Source: Diphasiastrum complanatum
Lineage: Eukaryota > Streptophyta > Lycopodiopsida > Lycopodiales > Lycopodiaceae
Assembly: GCA_029204225.1 (NCBI GenBank)
Contig: CM055099.1
Coordinates: 46,206,646-46,270,645 of the forward strand
Reading direction: 5' to 3'
Length of the DNA stretch: 64,000 nucleotides
The translations under genes were made by a program, and so were the position numbers. Under the pieces are notes generated by a model that made no database searches, was not told the DNA's origin, and was given only the letters and a program-made list of their open reading frames with translations. Shown piece after piece: positions 46,399-58,113 of this stretch. Every line of letters begins with the position of its first letter. Positions within the stretch are counted from its first letter, which is position 1.

Positions 46399-46990
46399 AA
46401 GGTGGATAGAGCTCGCCCTTGCTTTGAATGTAATTTAGTGCAAGTGACATTGGGACTTCTGTCATTTCTGCTGCATTCATCGCATGCTTTTAGTAAATTG
46501 TCTGCAGCACATGAAGTAAGCTTGCTTGTATCTGAACTATTGCAGAGCCAAGACGGGCGTTCATCCATTTAGAACTCTGCTAATAATCTATTCAGTGCAG
46601 ACGATAAACTGTGCCAAAGACCAAAAATGGGAGATATTCCAGCTGATCTTTGGCAATCTTTGTTGCCGTATCTGAAATAAGACGGTTAAATGATTGCAAA
46701 AAGTCTCATATCATTTCTTCTATTGACTGAGAGACGGTGTCAGAAGGTATTTGAACAGGGCTCGCTCTGCGGATCAAGGCTCGGAAGCAACCGCATTCTT
46801 TAGTTACATGAAGAGGATATAAGAAGCCCAAGCTATTTTTTCCACAGTAGCAACGCTTTAGCTTCAGCTGATAAGACTGTTGGTGAATAAATGATTAAAA
46901 CTTGAACAAGAAACAGGACATGGGCAGCTCGTCCTTTTGCTTAATGAAGTGACAAGAAACTGGAGCTCCATCGAACCTGGCAGAGGCGAG

Positions 46991-47000
46991 TCTTATATAA
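46991..47000 (-). promoter_or_regulatory. Possible TATA box of the receptor kinase gene
   Basis: TTATATAAGA on the gene's strand. It is chosen only by sequence and orientation, and would imply a long 5' leader. Confidence 0.25.
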
Positions 47001-47520
47001 TGAGATCACTAGGATCTTATGAACAGAAAAAACACGATGAAGAGCTGGAAAGAAAACTTTTTCACAGAGTGTACAAATGCAAACAGGTATTATCAGGTGG
47101 GAAATGGCCTAATGAGAAGCAGGATAGCATCAGTTCTTGCTCCCAATGCCCTCACAACCAAACAAAGCAAGCCCACCTCAACCACCTGCCCTCTCAAGCT
47201 TGTCAGACCAGAAATGGAATCAGCAAATCAGTCCCAAGAAGTTTGTCTCATTTCAGCTGCAAAAAACCCACTACAGCATCCAAAACTGACTAAAATCCTC
47301 AGAAATGGAAACAGTTGTGCAAAGATTCAAACATCACAGCCCAGAAACAAGCTTTTCTTCCTTAGCTAGACCTCAAGCCTCCACACTCCAGCTAGTCATC
47401 ACTGAACAGTAGTATCTAAAAGGAAAAAAGGAAGAGAGAACGAAGATGGCGAGGTCAAGCTTCCAGCTAGAGCTGGCTGCCATGGATCTGACATGCAATA
47501 CCCAGATGTCAGACAACAGA

Positions 47521-47543
47521 ACAGAGAGAGAGAGAGAGAGACA
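47521..47543. repeat. Short GA microsatellite
   Basis: GAGAGAGAGA run, upstream of the receptor kinase gene. Confidence 0.85.
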
Positions 47544-47585
47544 GAGAAGCAGCAATCTTTTCGAGTTATTTTCTTTCCGTTCACA

Positions 47586-47828
47586 GAAAGGCGCCCAGTA
47601 CCCTAAAGGCATGGCCGTACTTTCAAGCCCCACCTTAAAGGCAGCCCGTAGAAACTGCCCTCCTTAAAGGCCCCCCTTTAAAGGTCACCCGTAAAAAGGC
47701 CCCCCCTTAAAGGTCACCCAGGCTCCCTCTTAAAGGGCCCCCGTTAAAGGTACCCCGTAGAAAGGCACCCCCCAGTTAAAAGGGCCCCCTTTAAAGGTCG
47801 CCCTTAGATATGCCTACCCCGTAAAGGC
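47586..47828. repeat. Array of (T)TAAAGG-N-C-N-CCC units
   Basis: About 13 copies of AAAGG, mostly as TTAAAGG followed by GNCCCC or TCACCC, are spaced by roughly 13-17 bp or multiples of it. Several are flanked by TTTAAA palindromes and runs of C. The array is imperfect, GC-richer than its surroundings, and has no reading frame of its own. Confidence 0.85.
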
Positions 47829-47980
47829 TGCATGTAAGTTGAAGGACATGGAAAAGGAGACGTGGACGCTGCCCTTCAAAATGAAGTCCTGGAGTCGTCC
47901 CAATTCCTGGCAGATATGAACAGAGAGTCGTTAAGGAGCAGGGGGAGCAGGCTGCAGGGGTCAGTTTCTGGAATATGGCC

Positions 47981-47996
47981 ACTGCCACGTGGCAGT
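47981..47996. promoter_or_regulatory. G-box (CACGTG) inside a perfect 16-bp palindrome
   Basis: ACTGCCACGTGGCAGT is its own reverse complement and contains CCACGTGG, the core bound by plant bZIP and bHLH factors. It lies about 1.6 kb upstream of the receptor kinase start. A role is inferred. Confidence 0.4.
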
Positions 47997-48254
47997 TCCC
48001 AAGATCCTTGTGAGTCTAAAAATCAATGCACCAGAACTGGGCATCAAGAGTTGTTGGGCCCGGACCGGGCCTCCTCGTATGCTAGCTACTTGGCACTGTA
48101 AAGGTCATTGGGAGGTAAATTTTCTAAAATAATGAGATTCGCTACGACATTTGTTGGGTGGGCATGGACCTTGTTAAGTACCTTACAATGTACGCGGTCG
48201 CCCTTGGTAGTTAAATTTTAAAAAACACTAAAGAGAGCCATCATGGGCTGGACC

Positions 48255-48715
48255 ACGTTGTATGATAGCTATGTGGCTTATTACAAGGTATGTGATGGCG
48301 GGCCATCTGACTCGACCTTGTTGTATGATAGCTATGTGGCTTACAACATATAACTGACCTAAATATTCCCAAAAATAATCAACCAAGCCCCAAGAGTATT
48401 GAGCCTTATTTTTCAAAATTTTGCCACCCACTGGACTTATGTCACGTAGTAGGCCAATGCAAGACTGCCACATTGCAACATAAATTAATTTTGAAGTTGA
48501 ATTTGTATGATAGCTATGTGGCTCACAATGTATAACTAACCTAATGGCCATTGGAAGGTTTATTTCTAAAAAGAATCAAGCAAGCCACAAGAGTGTTGAG
48601 CTTTAATATTTAGATTTTTTTTGCCAACCAATGGACGTTATGTCAAGTAATAGGCCAATGCAAGACTGCCGCATCACAAAATGAAGTAATTTTGAAGTTG
48701 TATATTGCCAAATCT
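48255..48715. repeat. Tandem duplication, units of about 185-205 bp
   Basis: 'gtatgatagctatgtggct' occurs at about 48260, 48323 and 48506. The last two head full units that both contain 'ataactaacctaa/ataactgacctaa', 'caagagt(a/g)ttgag', 'aggccaatgcaagactgcc' and 'taattttgaagttg'. The first copy is partial. Confidence 0.8.
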
Positions 48716-48999
48716 TTCGAAAATCATCAATAGAATTCAAAGCAATTTATTGGAAATAATCTACGAGAATTGGACAGTCTAAAGTTTTTCACTGGGCATA
48801 ATGTCAAGCTCTTGCCTATTACGTATCAGGAAATGGTCTTTATATTGGCCTTTTCACACGATAAAATGGTTGTCAATGTCTGGCAAACTTACTAGCTTGA
48901 GCCATAATTGATGTTCATCAGGTTGAGTGTCAAGATCTCTAAATAAAAGACTATGAGGGTAAAGGATAGGAAGGAGATATGGTTATATGGCTGAAATTT
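48716..48999. other. Intergenic or decayed copia interior
   Basis: AT-rich sequence with no readable domain, directly upstream of the copia RNase H tail. Confidence 0.3.
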
Positions 49000-49225
49000 T
49001 TTTACAAATCCCAATCTCTCATCTTTATGGGTTATAGTAGTCTTTTCACAAATTTCGAGGACGAAGCACATCGAGATCCATTATCACTTTGTTCAGAAGA
49101 GACTTCATGAAGACATTTTACTTGAGTATTGTCCTACAAAGGATAATATTGCGGACCTCAACACTAAGGCGTTGCCTAGAGAGAAATTTGAAGCTTTATG
49201 CAAAGCTTTAAATTTAAGACCTTGA
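49000..49225 (+). pseudogene. Copia RNase H C-terminal end
   Basis: The frame reads QISRTKHIEIHYHFVQKR, then LEYCPTKDNIADLNTKALPREKFEALC, ending at a stop 49223-49225. RTKHIEIxYHF followed by EYCPTxDxxADxxTKxLPxxKF is the signature of the end of copia pol. Everything upstream is lost or unrecognisable. Confidence 0.9.
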
Positions 49226-49272
49226 GGTGGCTTTGTTACATAGTGAAGATTTCATTTTATGCATTGTTATTT

Positions 49273-49280
49273 AAGGAGGG
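49273..49280 (+). other. Polypurine tract of the copia element
   Basis: AAGGAGGG directly precedes TGTTAGAAATAAATG, the start of the 3' LTR, 48 bp after the pol stop. Confidence 0.75.
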
Positions 49281-50560
49281 TGTTAGAAATAAATGACTAT
49301 GCTAAATTTAATCGTTACTTTGACCCAAAGGTCGAGATTTGTGTAACCATGGGTATTTAGTTATTTAGGCCATGTTAAGTTTGTCTAAACTTCAGTTGGA
49401 CCCAATTTTGGTCATGTATTGACTCGTGGGTCCTTAGGGATCTAATTTTGTTTAGGGGCCCTATCTTGACTTTTGGAAGTGCCCTACATTTAGTAAGTGG
49501 TTAAGATTAGGGTTTGTTGGCACTTGGCCACATCCAGGTTTAGTACTTATATGCTCATTGTGTATACCATTTTTACATTTGCTAAGCATTGCTCTCCATT
49601 TTTCTACTTGCATTACTGCTTTCTTTCTCTCCTTGAGGGCGCCTATCCTCTTCCCTCATTTGTCTTGTGGAGATTGTTTGATAGTTAGATCTTGGTGCTT
49701 TGGCTCTTTTTTCCCTACAAGGTAATCCCTCGTTTTTCTTGTGACATATTTGTGATGGGTTAGAAACCTCTCTCCCCCTCTGAAGGTCGTGGTTAGAGCA
49801 CATTGATCAAGGTGAGAGTCGACTGTAGGAGATAGGTAGGGAGCCGAACAACCATCGCGAGGTAGTTGTCATAAAAGTGGTTGCAATGTGTGTGATGGGT
49901 TGTGAAATCCTTAGGGTTTATTTTGAGGGTTTAATCCACCCTTGAAATACTTTTTTGTTCTCTAAGTGTAGGCCTTTACCGGTTTTTGCATGAGGTTTTC
50001 GGGAAGGGCGATTTGTGGTAGTCCATGACTGTTGATGTCAATGCTTGTTGCATGCTAGTTGACCGAGGTTTCTAAGGGCTTGTCGTCTGGTAACTTCAAT
50101 GTTGGTTTCAAAAGTGATTTGAAACTCGGAAAATTTAAATTACTAGCACCCAGTCAGAGGAATTTCAGTTTTTTGGTGCATGGTTGACAATGCTGCAATC
50201 TTGGTTTTTAGATATTGCTTTCTGGGTTTGGTAGGAGAATTTTAGTTTTTACTTCTCCTTGGACAATATGCAAATTTTTGCCCTTGTCAACTTGACATAA
50301 CTTTGGTGTGTTACCTTGTCAGTTACCTGTGAACCTAGTGTTTGTGGAACTTTGGTACCGTTGTTTTTGTGTCAAGCTGTTAAGAATCGGTCTAAATATT
50401 GCTAAACTAATCTTGACATAATGATGGTAGTGGTTTGGTTCTCAGGCATGTACCTAGTACATGGATTTGATTCCTTGGTATTATGCTAGTTAGCCACTTA
50501 ACTCTAGAGTGGTACTCCTAGTTAATTGAGTTAAATGGTTTGTTTATGGTTCAAAATCTT
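49281..50560 (+). mobile_element. Copia 3' LTR (right end approximate)
   Basis: Begins TGTTAGAAAT after the polypurine tract. The end is set only by the point where gypsy RT coding begins (about 50565). No second copy of this LTR is in the window, so its true length is unknown. Confidence 0.5.
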
Positions 50561-50564
50561 CCTT

Positions 50565-52779
50565 TTCGACGCTTTTGCCACAAAATGGGGAACCTTCTAC
50601 TGGAAAGTCATGCCCTTTGGTCTCTGCAATGCTCCTAGAACCTTCCAACGTGTTATGCAGGCGGCCGTTTCTCAGCAGATGGGCGATACCTTAGAAGTTT
50701 ACTTGGATGATTTAGGAGCACATTCCGAAGAAACACGCCATCTGTCTGTGCTCGAAATTTTTTTTATCCAATGTCAACGCTTCGGCATCTCTCTTAATCC
50801 TGAAAAATGCCAGATTTGGGTAACCCATGGTATTGTGTTAGGACATATTATATCACAAAATGGCATTGCCACTGACCCTGAAAAGATCCTTATCATTCAA
50901 AATCTACTGGAACCGTGTACGATACGTGAAATTTACTCTTTCCTTGGCCACGCCAACTACTATCGGTGCTTTATTTCGATTTTGCTAACAAAGCACGCTC
51001 AATCTACAAAGTAGTTGTAGTTCCCAAATGGACGAATGAACAACGCGTCGCCTTTAATCAACTCAAAGAAGCCCTTACCAATGCACCCATCCTCCGGGCT
51101 TTTGATTATTCTAAAGAATTCCATGTGCATACCGATGCATCCAAGTATGCCATTGGAGCAATGCTCACCCAACCAGAAGGATTAAAAAAGGACTACCCAA
51201 TCCGTTTTCTTAGTCGACAATTGATACCTGCTGAAGTCAATTATACCACTACCGAATGTGAAGCCTTGGCAATGGTATTTGCAGTTCAGAAGTTTCACGA
51301 TTATCTTCTAGAAAAAGTCTTTGCGTTCTTCACTGATCATCAAGCACTGTTGTATCTCATCAACAAGACCTGCACCACAGGCCGTATTACTAGATGGATC
51401 CTATTACTGCGAGAATTTGAGTTTAGGATCGTGGTTTGTAAGGGAGTTCAGCATTTTCTAGCAGACCATCTATCCCGAAATCCCTAACCTTCATACCCCT
51501 GATTAAGGCGTCAATGATGATTTACCAGATGCAATCCTTTTTCAAGTTGACTCTACACCTGTATGGGCTAAGGAAATTACAGAATATTTAACTTCAGGGT
51601 AGATGGATCCTTCCTTCTTTAAACTTGAACAACGTGCGTTGGTCCTCAAAACTAAACCTTATACGTTAATTGTAGGACAACTCTACAAGCAAGGGTTAGA
51701 TGGAATTATCCGACGATGTCTTACTAAAGGTGAAATACCCTCTGTAATTTCCCTCACTCATGAAGATATTGGTGCAGGCCATTTCTCTTCTGAAACAACT
51801 GCTAAGAAAATCCTCTTGGCCGATTTTTGGTGGCCAACACTCTTCAAGGATACGCACAATTACACTAAGGCTTGTGATGTCTGCCAACGCACAAAACGCT
51901 TTAAAAAATAGACTACATGCCTTTACACCCCGTAACCACCGATCAAGCTTTCCAGAAATGGAAAATTGATTATGTCGGACCTATTAGTCCTGCTGCTCGA
52001 CACACACAATCTTTTTACATCATAGTAGCTACAGACTATTGCACCAAATGGGCTGAAGCGAGAGTTGTTCGCAATGTTGATGCTCGTTCTACCGCCAAAT
52101 TTTTCTATGAACAGGTTATAGTTCGTTTTAGATGTCTTCTAGAGCTTATCAGTGATAGGGGTACATATTTTCTTAACTCTCTCATAGCAGATCTTCTTTC
52201 CAAAATTTTTGTGGTACATCGCAAAAGTTCCCCATACTATTCACGCTGCAATGGCCAGGCAGAATCCACCAGTAAAATCCTATGTGGAATTCTCACCAAA
52301 ATCGTCGAATCCAGCCGATCTGATTGGGAACTCAAACTCCATGCTGCTCTCTGGGCTTATAGCACCACCCCAAAGCGAGCTACAGGCTTAACCCCTTTCC
52401 AGCTCACATATGGCCAAGAAGCCGTTATGCCTGTACAATTCCATATCCCCTCCCTTCGAGTAGCCTAAAACCTTGAGCTTGATACTCACCAGAATCTAGC
52501 AAGCAGGTTATTCCATCTGGAGCAACTTTGTGAAACACCACGGATCAGCATCCATGCTCAACAAGTTTACAAACGATGAAAAAAAGCATGCATGATTGAT
52601 CATTGAAACTCAGAGACTTCCAAGTTGGAAATAAGGTCCTGCTGAAATTTTCTGGCCAAGGACCTTACGTCATTAAAAAAAACTTTGCCTTTGGATATGT
52701 ACAACTCCAAACCCTTCAAGGCGATATCCTCGACACTGTGGTCAATGGGAGTCGACTGAGAAAGTACAATGAACCCTGA
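50565..52779 (+). pseudogene. 5'-truncated Ty3/gypsy pol: RT, RNase H, integrase
   Basis: RT starts inside the domain (AFATKWGTFYWKVMPFGL, then EVYLDDLGAHS) and runs to about 50990. RNase H (50990-51487) keeps its acids: HTDASKYAIGA, TECEALA, FFTDHQAL and ADHLSRNP. Integrase (51603 on) has the zinc finger (HEDIGAGH, CDVCQR), then after a stop and frameshift near 51910 the DDE core: KIDYVGPI, LISDRGTYF, NGQAESTSK. The GPY module (GQGPYVIKK) ends at a stop 52777-52779. Frame breaks near 50995, 51490-51600, 51910 and 52470 make it non-coding. The 5' part, including gag, protease and the RT fingers, is missing where the copia LTR begins. This element is distinct from the minus-strand one: its native RNase H is intact and no second RNase H was seen. 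Confidence 0.9.
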
Positions 52780-53475
52780 TTTTATCTTTATATGTATTAG
52801 TTGTTTTCTTTCCTACTGTTTTTTCTTTCTTTTTTATTGCCTGCATGCCATTTCGACAACATTTTTGTTGTGCTTTCTTGTTCAAACCATCAAGATACTA
52901 TCAGATCAGATATGCCAACAATCTTCTCTGAGAAAACCACAAAAGTCATTAGTTTTAGAAGAAATTTTTTCACAACATCTAAGATAGAATTTGGTTGACC
53001 CCTTTTCCACAGAGCACGATTCATTTTTGGCTTCCGCGAATTTTGTCTCAGATAAAAAAAAATGTCTAAAAATAGAAAAATGTAGTTTTATTCATCAGAT
53101 ATCCATCATGAGAATTCGAAGACAATTCGTTGGAGATCAAAATGATTGCCACAATTTCTCTGTCATCTCTGCGAATTCTGATCAGACACAGTTTGGCACT
53201 ATCAGTCGATTTTTCTCTTTTGGCATTAAAAAAAAAAACTCACAAGAATTCGCATACCCTCAGAACGTTGCCTCAAAATTCGCGATCATCATATCCAAAT
53301 CGTAGACACTGAGGACGATTTCTGAGTAAAGTTGTGAATTCCTGTCAAAAAAAGTCTATATATAGTCCTCCACCCTTCTTTCCACGAGTTCATTTTAGAT
53401 TGCTGCTCTCGAGTTCATGCCAAAAATTTTTCAAAATTTTCAAAATTCTCAGAGCAATCTAAAATCACTGCTATC
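52780..53475 (+). other. Spacer between pol and the accessory ORF
   Basis: AT-rich, with no long frame carrying a recognisable domain. TATATATA at 53357-53364 lies about 115 bp before the ATG of the accessory frame and could serve as a separate promoter. Confidence 0.4.
53357..53364 (+). promoter_or_regulatory. TATA-like box upstream of the accessory ORF
   Basis: TATATATAG, suitably placed for the frame starting at 53476. Use as a promoter is inferred. Confidence 0.35.
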
Positions 53476-56460
53476 ATGGCTTCCCGCGATTCCTCGTTCA
53501 GCTTGCATCATCGTAAACCTCCTCATCCTTATTTAGGAGATATTTTTATGATCTGTATCAAGAATTACGCCAAGCAGCTCACCCTGGCCAAGGATATCCT
53601 CACAACCCTTGCCTTTGATCTGACACTTTCCGGGACCAGCAGAGCAATACCTCATCCGAGCGGCCTACTCCACCTATTCGGATGAATTCCAAACTTTTCG
53701 GATTTCATCAAGAGTGGCAGCTATACCATCATCAACGTCTCTCTTGGGAGCATTGGCTTCCCTAATCTCAAAGAGACAATCCATGGCAAGGGCACCAACT
53801 ATGATGCCAAGTACTTCACAAAGTTTCTGACAGAGGACGGCAAAACCATTGTCCAAACCAACGACGGGATTGCCATCCGTCTCATCACGGATCCCCATCT
53901 ATGGGCCGCCTCAGAAATCCTCGTCACCATGGTCGAAGTGCATACCGCCAAGATGGATCGCATACCACCGAGCGACCTCTTTTCTTTGACCCTCACCATG
54001 GACGATCCCACTCAAAACTACAAGTGGGCTGAGAAGGTAGCAAAGAAGCTATGCGGAGCTCTCAAAGCCAGAAAACCAACTACCAAATGTGGGTATGTCC
54101 TCCACATGTTGGTCACCAAACAGTTGGGGTCTCGAGCGGCTGTAGCCAAGGAGCTGGATGATCTCTATCCAAGCACAAAAAAGCAAGCCACCCCTCAACC
54201 GACAGTAGAACCGGTCTCACTAGTCCCACCTACTAAGAAGCAGAAAGGAAAGGCGATCAGCACAGAAGCCGATGTCCCTCATGACATTCTATCCAGCGAC
54301 ATTGTGGTGGAATATGCTGAATCCAAAGGGAGCCTTAAACCATCTCGGGTCCCAAAGGAGGTCCTAGAGCAGCAGGTGGCCTTACATCACAAGGCCCAGC
54401 AACGCAGACAAGTAGTAGCGACAACAGCAGGCAGCTCCGGGACAGTAGGCACTTCCGGCTCTGATCCTATGGGCGTGATTCCGTCCACACAGGCAATCTC
54501 CTCTCCATCACTTGCTCTCACACTCCCACCAGCACTCCCACCAATTACTACCACCTCCACACCCTCACTAACCCTTAACACGGGCTTCACTTCCACACTT
54601 CCACAAAAGCCCTCACCTGTACAAATCTCCACCCTACTTGACTCCACAGTCAACATAGATGATTTTGCATTACAATCACTAAGCGCACTTCCATCAACCA
54701 CCGTCACCACTAACCCAATCCAAACATCTCCGCCATGTAGTATCTCCCCACCTCTTGTACCCCTCAATCCACAATCACCTCCACCTGCATTTCATACACC
54801 TCCGTCTAGCCTTGCTCCTGATTTTCTACCCTTTAACCCAATGTCGTATCCTAACTACACACGCACCCTCCCTGACATTGGTCCTTGGGAGCAGTTACCC
54901 CTTGCAGTCCAAAAAGCGGTATGGTTGGTGAATGAGCTCCAATACAATCTATTCGGCACCCTAGGAGGACAGTATACTATGCGGCAATTCAACGATGGTG
55001 CTATGGCGGACCTTCAGAAAGAAAAAACAAGGCCGAAGGAGGAAAACAAACAACAACAGCTACAGATCCAGGACCTCACGAATTACAATCAACAACAGCA
55101 ACAGATGCTACTCCACTTCCAAAACCAGTTCCAACTGAAGGTATCCAACATGCAGCAAACCATCGATACCCTCAAAGCCGAAAAGGATGAGGCTATAGCA
55201 GATGCACAACACGTTCCGCTATGAAGGAACAGTTTGGAATTGGTGGACTTCAACGACTTCGCAACACCAAGCTATTCTTGAGGGAACTGCCATTCCAGTG
55301 GGTGGCCTATCAAACGTTGGCCCAAAAGCTGAAAGCCACGATAGAGCAGCACTCAAAATTACAACAATCATACATTGCTTCCGTCGAGGCCCTAAACCAA
55401 CACATAGCCACCCTAGAAGAATGCTTAAAGGCTGCTGTCCAGTCGACACCATCAGTTCATGCAGAGCACGCCCAATTCCATGATTCGGGGCACCACTTTG
55501 ATGGACCAGATGGTGGAGATGGAGCAGGATTCCAAAAGCCTCCTCCTGCAACTCAAGGCTCCGCATTTCAAGGCCAACCCCTGGGGGCAAGGAGCTCAAA
55601 CACCAACCAATCACATTATCTTTTTTCTTCCACCGCTTCTAACCCTCTCGACACCACTAACCCCCCCTTCATTCCATGACAATTTTCTCCTAAGTCACAA
55701 ACAAAGAATTGCTGAAGTAACCCCTCGCCTCCTCTCTCTCCTGAACTTGATCCACAAATTCGACACAAGATTGCCTCTGAAGCACCAACCATCCGGCACA
55801 GAACCACGCCCATAGAACCAAGCAAGGAGTTGTGCGCCTCTCAGGAGTTTGCAAAGAAATATCCAACAACAAAAGAGCGAGGTGGCTACATACTGCCAAA
55901 CTTGGACCAGTGTCAAACACATAAAGCAGCAGTCAAACTCCTGGATCCACAACCTCTCTAGCATCATCAGCTCTTCCTGCAAAGGTAAGACCTCAATGGC
56001 ACGGTATATCGAAGCTCCCTCCTACATGCGCACAAATCCTTATTACTATCCAGTAGCGAGGCGAGAACCGTTTCCTGCCACCAAGGTCAAGAACAAAATC
56101 TTTTGGCCTAAGCTCACAGGCGTAGATACCGGCAACTTAGCTGAAGACATGGTCACCAACTGCCGAGTATTCTACCAGGAGCATCATGGCAATTCTGATC
56201 GTGACGTCAGATATTTTGCAGATAATTGCGGCCTGGGGGCATTTCTGACAAAACTCAGAGGTTTTTGGGATCGAGGGTTACCCCCAATCGCCCTTGATAT
56301 CAATAAACTCTTGCGAATGCAAGACGACCATATCAACATAGTAAGTCTCTATTATCGCGCTGCACTCACTTCCGCCCTGCACGTTGATATGGTGGAGCTA
56401 TGGAAAACCCATAACTTTCTACATGATATGCTCCATTATTACAAACCCATGCCTTCTTGA
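53476..56460 (+). pseudogene. Long accessory ORF 3' of gypsy pol, unknown family, broken
   Basis: The frame opens at ATG 53476 (MASRDSSFSLHHRKPPHPYL). It has one stop (53683-53685) within a short out-of-frame patch, then runs to 55224 in the same frame. That gives an N-terminal globular-looking part (GSYTIINVSLGSIGFPNLKE, then DPTQNYKWAEKVAKKL), a long Ser/Thr/Pro-rich middle, and a Gln-rich coiled coil (QQQLQIQDLTNYNQQQQQ). After frameshifts it goes on as LEECLKAAV, MDQMVEMEQDSKSLLLQL and a C-terminal part, 55849-56460 (FWPKLTGVDTGNLAEDMV, then ADNCGLGAFLTKLRGFW). The total is near 950 residues. No enzymatic motif or zinc knuckle is recognised. It lies between pol and the 3' LTR on the same strand, so it is probably an element-borne extra gene. 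Origin from a captured plant gene is an alternative. Confidence 0.6.
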
Positions 56461-56607
56461 ACAAATTACGGTGACAAATGATGGAGGGCATCGGCACGAC
56501 AATCTACCACTCCCGACAGGCAATAGTCTCGCCTCCAAGAAGCACAAAAGATCCAGGACGAAAAGGCGTCGATTGGTGTGGGACCACCAATCCAATGAGG
56601 AAAATAA

Positions 56608-57407
56608 TGTTAGCAACTGTGCTAACACAGAGAAAATAAAAAGAAATAAAACTCTATGGCATGTGTTTTGTAAGTCCACATATGAGTATCTGTCAATAAA
56701 CTTCAACCGTGGCATGTGTTTTGTAAGTCCATGAGTAGAAGCTTAAATAATAATAAAATAGCTTAAACTTAGATTTAGAAGTTAGACTTAGGAAACTAAG
56801 ATTAAAAATATTTTATCTTAAGTTTTTCTAAGTTAAGAAACTTTGAAAGTTCTAAATCCTAAGTTAGAGAGTTCTAGAAAGGCTAGAAACAGATTAATCC
56901 CATAAGTTAGTAGACACTTATGGAAGATCTCCTTGCCATAAAATGAGAGGTATTGCATTGTAAACAACACTTTGTGATTAAGGCAAAATTACTATTGCGA
57001 TATCTTGCATCTCATTGTGTTCCCATTGGAAGGTGCATAGCTTGAGGGAAGGTGCTCGGGCCTCATCTTGCCTCCTTTCATTGGCCTTTAATTGTGGCAT
57101 GGTTTTAATTGTTTATTGCTTAGTTTAGTCGCAATAATTACTATCTCCCTTTGGGTGTTACGTAGGATTTAGCAATCTTGCTAGTTGGGTTTGCCTTAGC
57201 AAGGAATTTTATTGTTGTTATTAATTAGCTTTATTTTCGTTTCGAGCACTAGTTGGGTAAGGCCTTAGTGCTCTCATTCCTGTTGATTCTTTCCGTATTT
57301 CCGTTGAAGCTTGCTGTAGAAACTCAAAAAGTGGACGAATCTCTACATCCCTATACTACACCTGTAAGTAGATCTAGCCACCGTACACGCAAGAAATACT
57401 TCCAACA
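56608..57407 (+). mobile_element. 3' LTR of the plus-strand gypsy element (800 bp)
   Basis: Starts TGTTAGCAACTGTGCTAACA, in which TGTTAGCA and TGCTAACA form an 8-bp inverted repeat, after the purine-rich GAGGAAAATAA. It ends CTTCCAACA at 57407. TG...CA ends, the position after the accessory frame and a TATA-like CATAAAATGAG near 56938 support an LTR. The partner 5' LTR is not in the window, so the limits rest on end motifs only. Confidence 0.6.
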
Positions 57408-57483
57408 TTGTGACACAACTTTGGTCATCTAGATTTCTTTGTGAGTTATTGTGACACAACTTTGGTCATCTAGATTTCTTTGT
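57408..57483. repeat. Tandem duplication of a 41-bp unit next to the LTR
   Basis: TTGTGACACAACTTTGGTCATC and the following 'tagatttctttgt' occur at 57408 and again at 57449. The first copy begins exactly at the base after the LTR end. Confidence 0.9.
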
Positions 57484-58113
57484 AAAATTCGCGTAAGTTA
57501 TTACTTTCAGCAAACTTTCTTTGGCAGTTATTTATTATCAGCCTTAGGCTATTTGTTATTCTATAGTATCATTACCATGGCCACTTTAATTTCATTAGTT
57601 GCATTGTAAACCACATAAGCACAGTTTTGCTTTCTCTTGATAAAATATGTACTTTTTAAATTCAGTACAGGCATAATTTTCTTTCCGATTTTACCTCCAG
57701 ACTTTCATGTTTTTGAGCTATTTCCATATTTTTAGATCACATTGATTCATGCATAAGCAATGTCTTCTCATTTAGAAAGTATTTTTTTAATAGCGAGTGA
57801 TTGGTTTCACCACTGGTTCTTTGTTAGATGTACATATCTACTCATGTGGAGCTATTGAACTAAGTTGCATAGGACTAGGTTCAAAGCTATAGCTTTAGTT
57901 GCTTCTGACGAACCATGTTCGAGCATCATGATGTTCAAAATCTTCACGATTTTGGTGCCTACTGATCCCAAGTCCGGGATGGCCTAGTCTTAGGTGACTT
58001 TTGGCCTTGCCTTGCAACATGAAAAATAGAAAATGGCCAAAAGTCACTTGCATAGCCTGCATGTACAGAAAAAAAAAAAAAAAAAAAACAAGCAAACAAA
58101 TTTATTTTAGGGG
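57484..58113. other. AT-rich intergenic DNA
   Basis: No recognisable coding frame. A 19-bp poly-A run lies at 58070-58088. Confidence 0.4.

Larger units (their letters stand above)
46399..47585 (-). other. Upstream region of the receptor kinase gene
   Basis: Short frames on both strands show no recognisable domain. A minus-strand TTATATAAGA at 46991-47000 is a possible TATA box about 590 bp before the start codon, and a CT run (47521-47543 on the sense strand) is typical of plant leaders or promoters. Transcription start is not determined. Confidence 0.4.
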
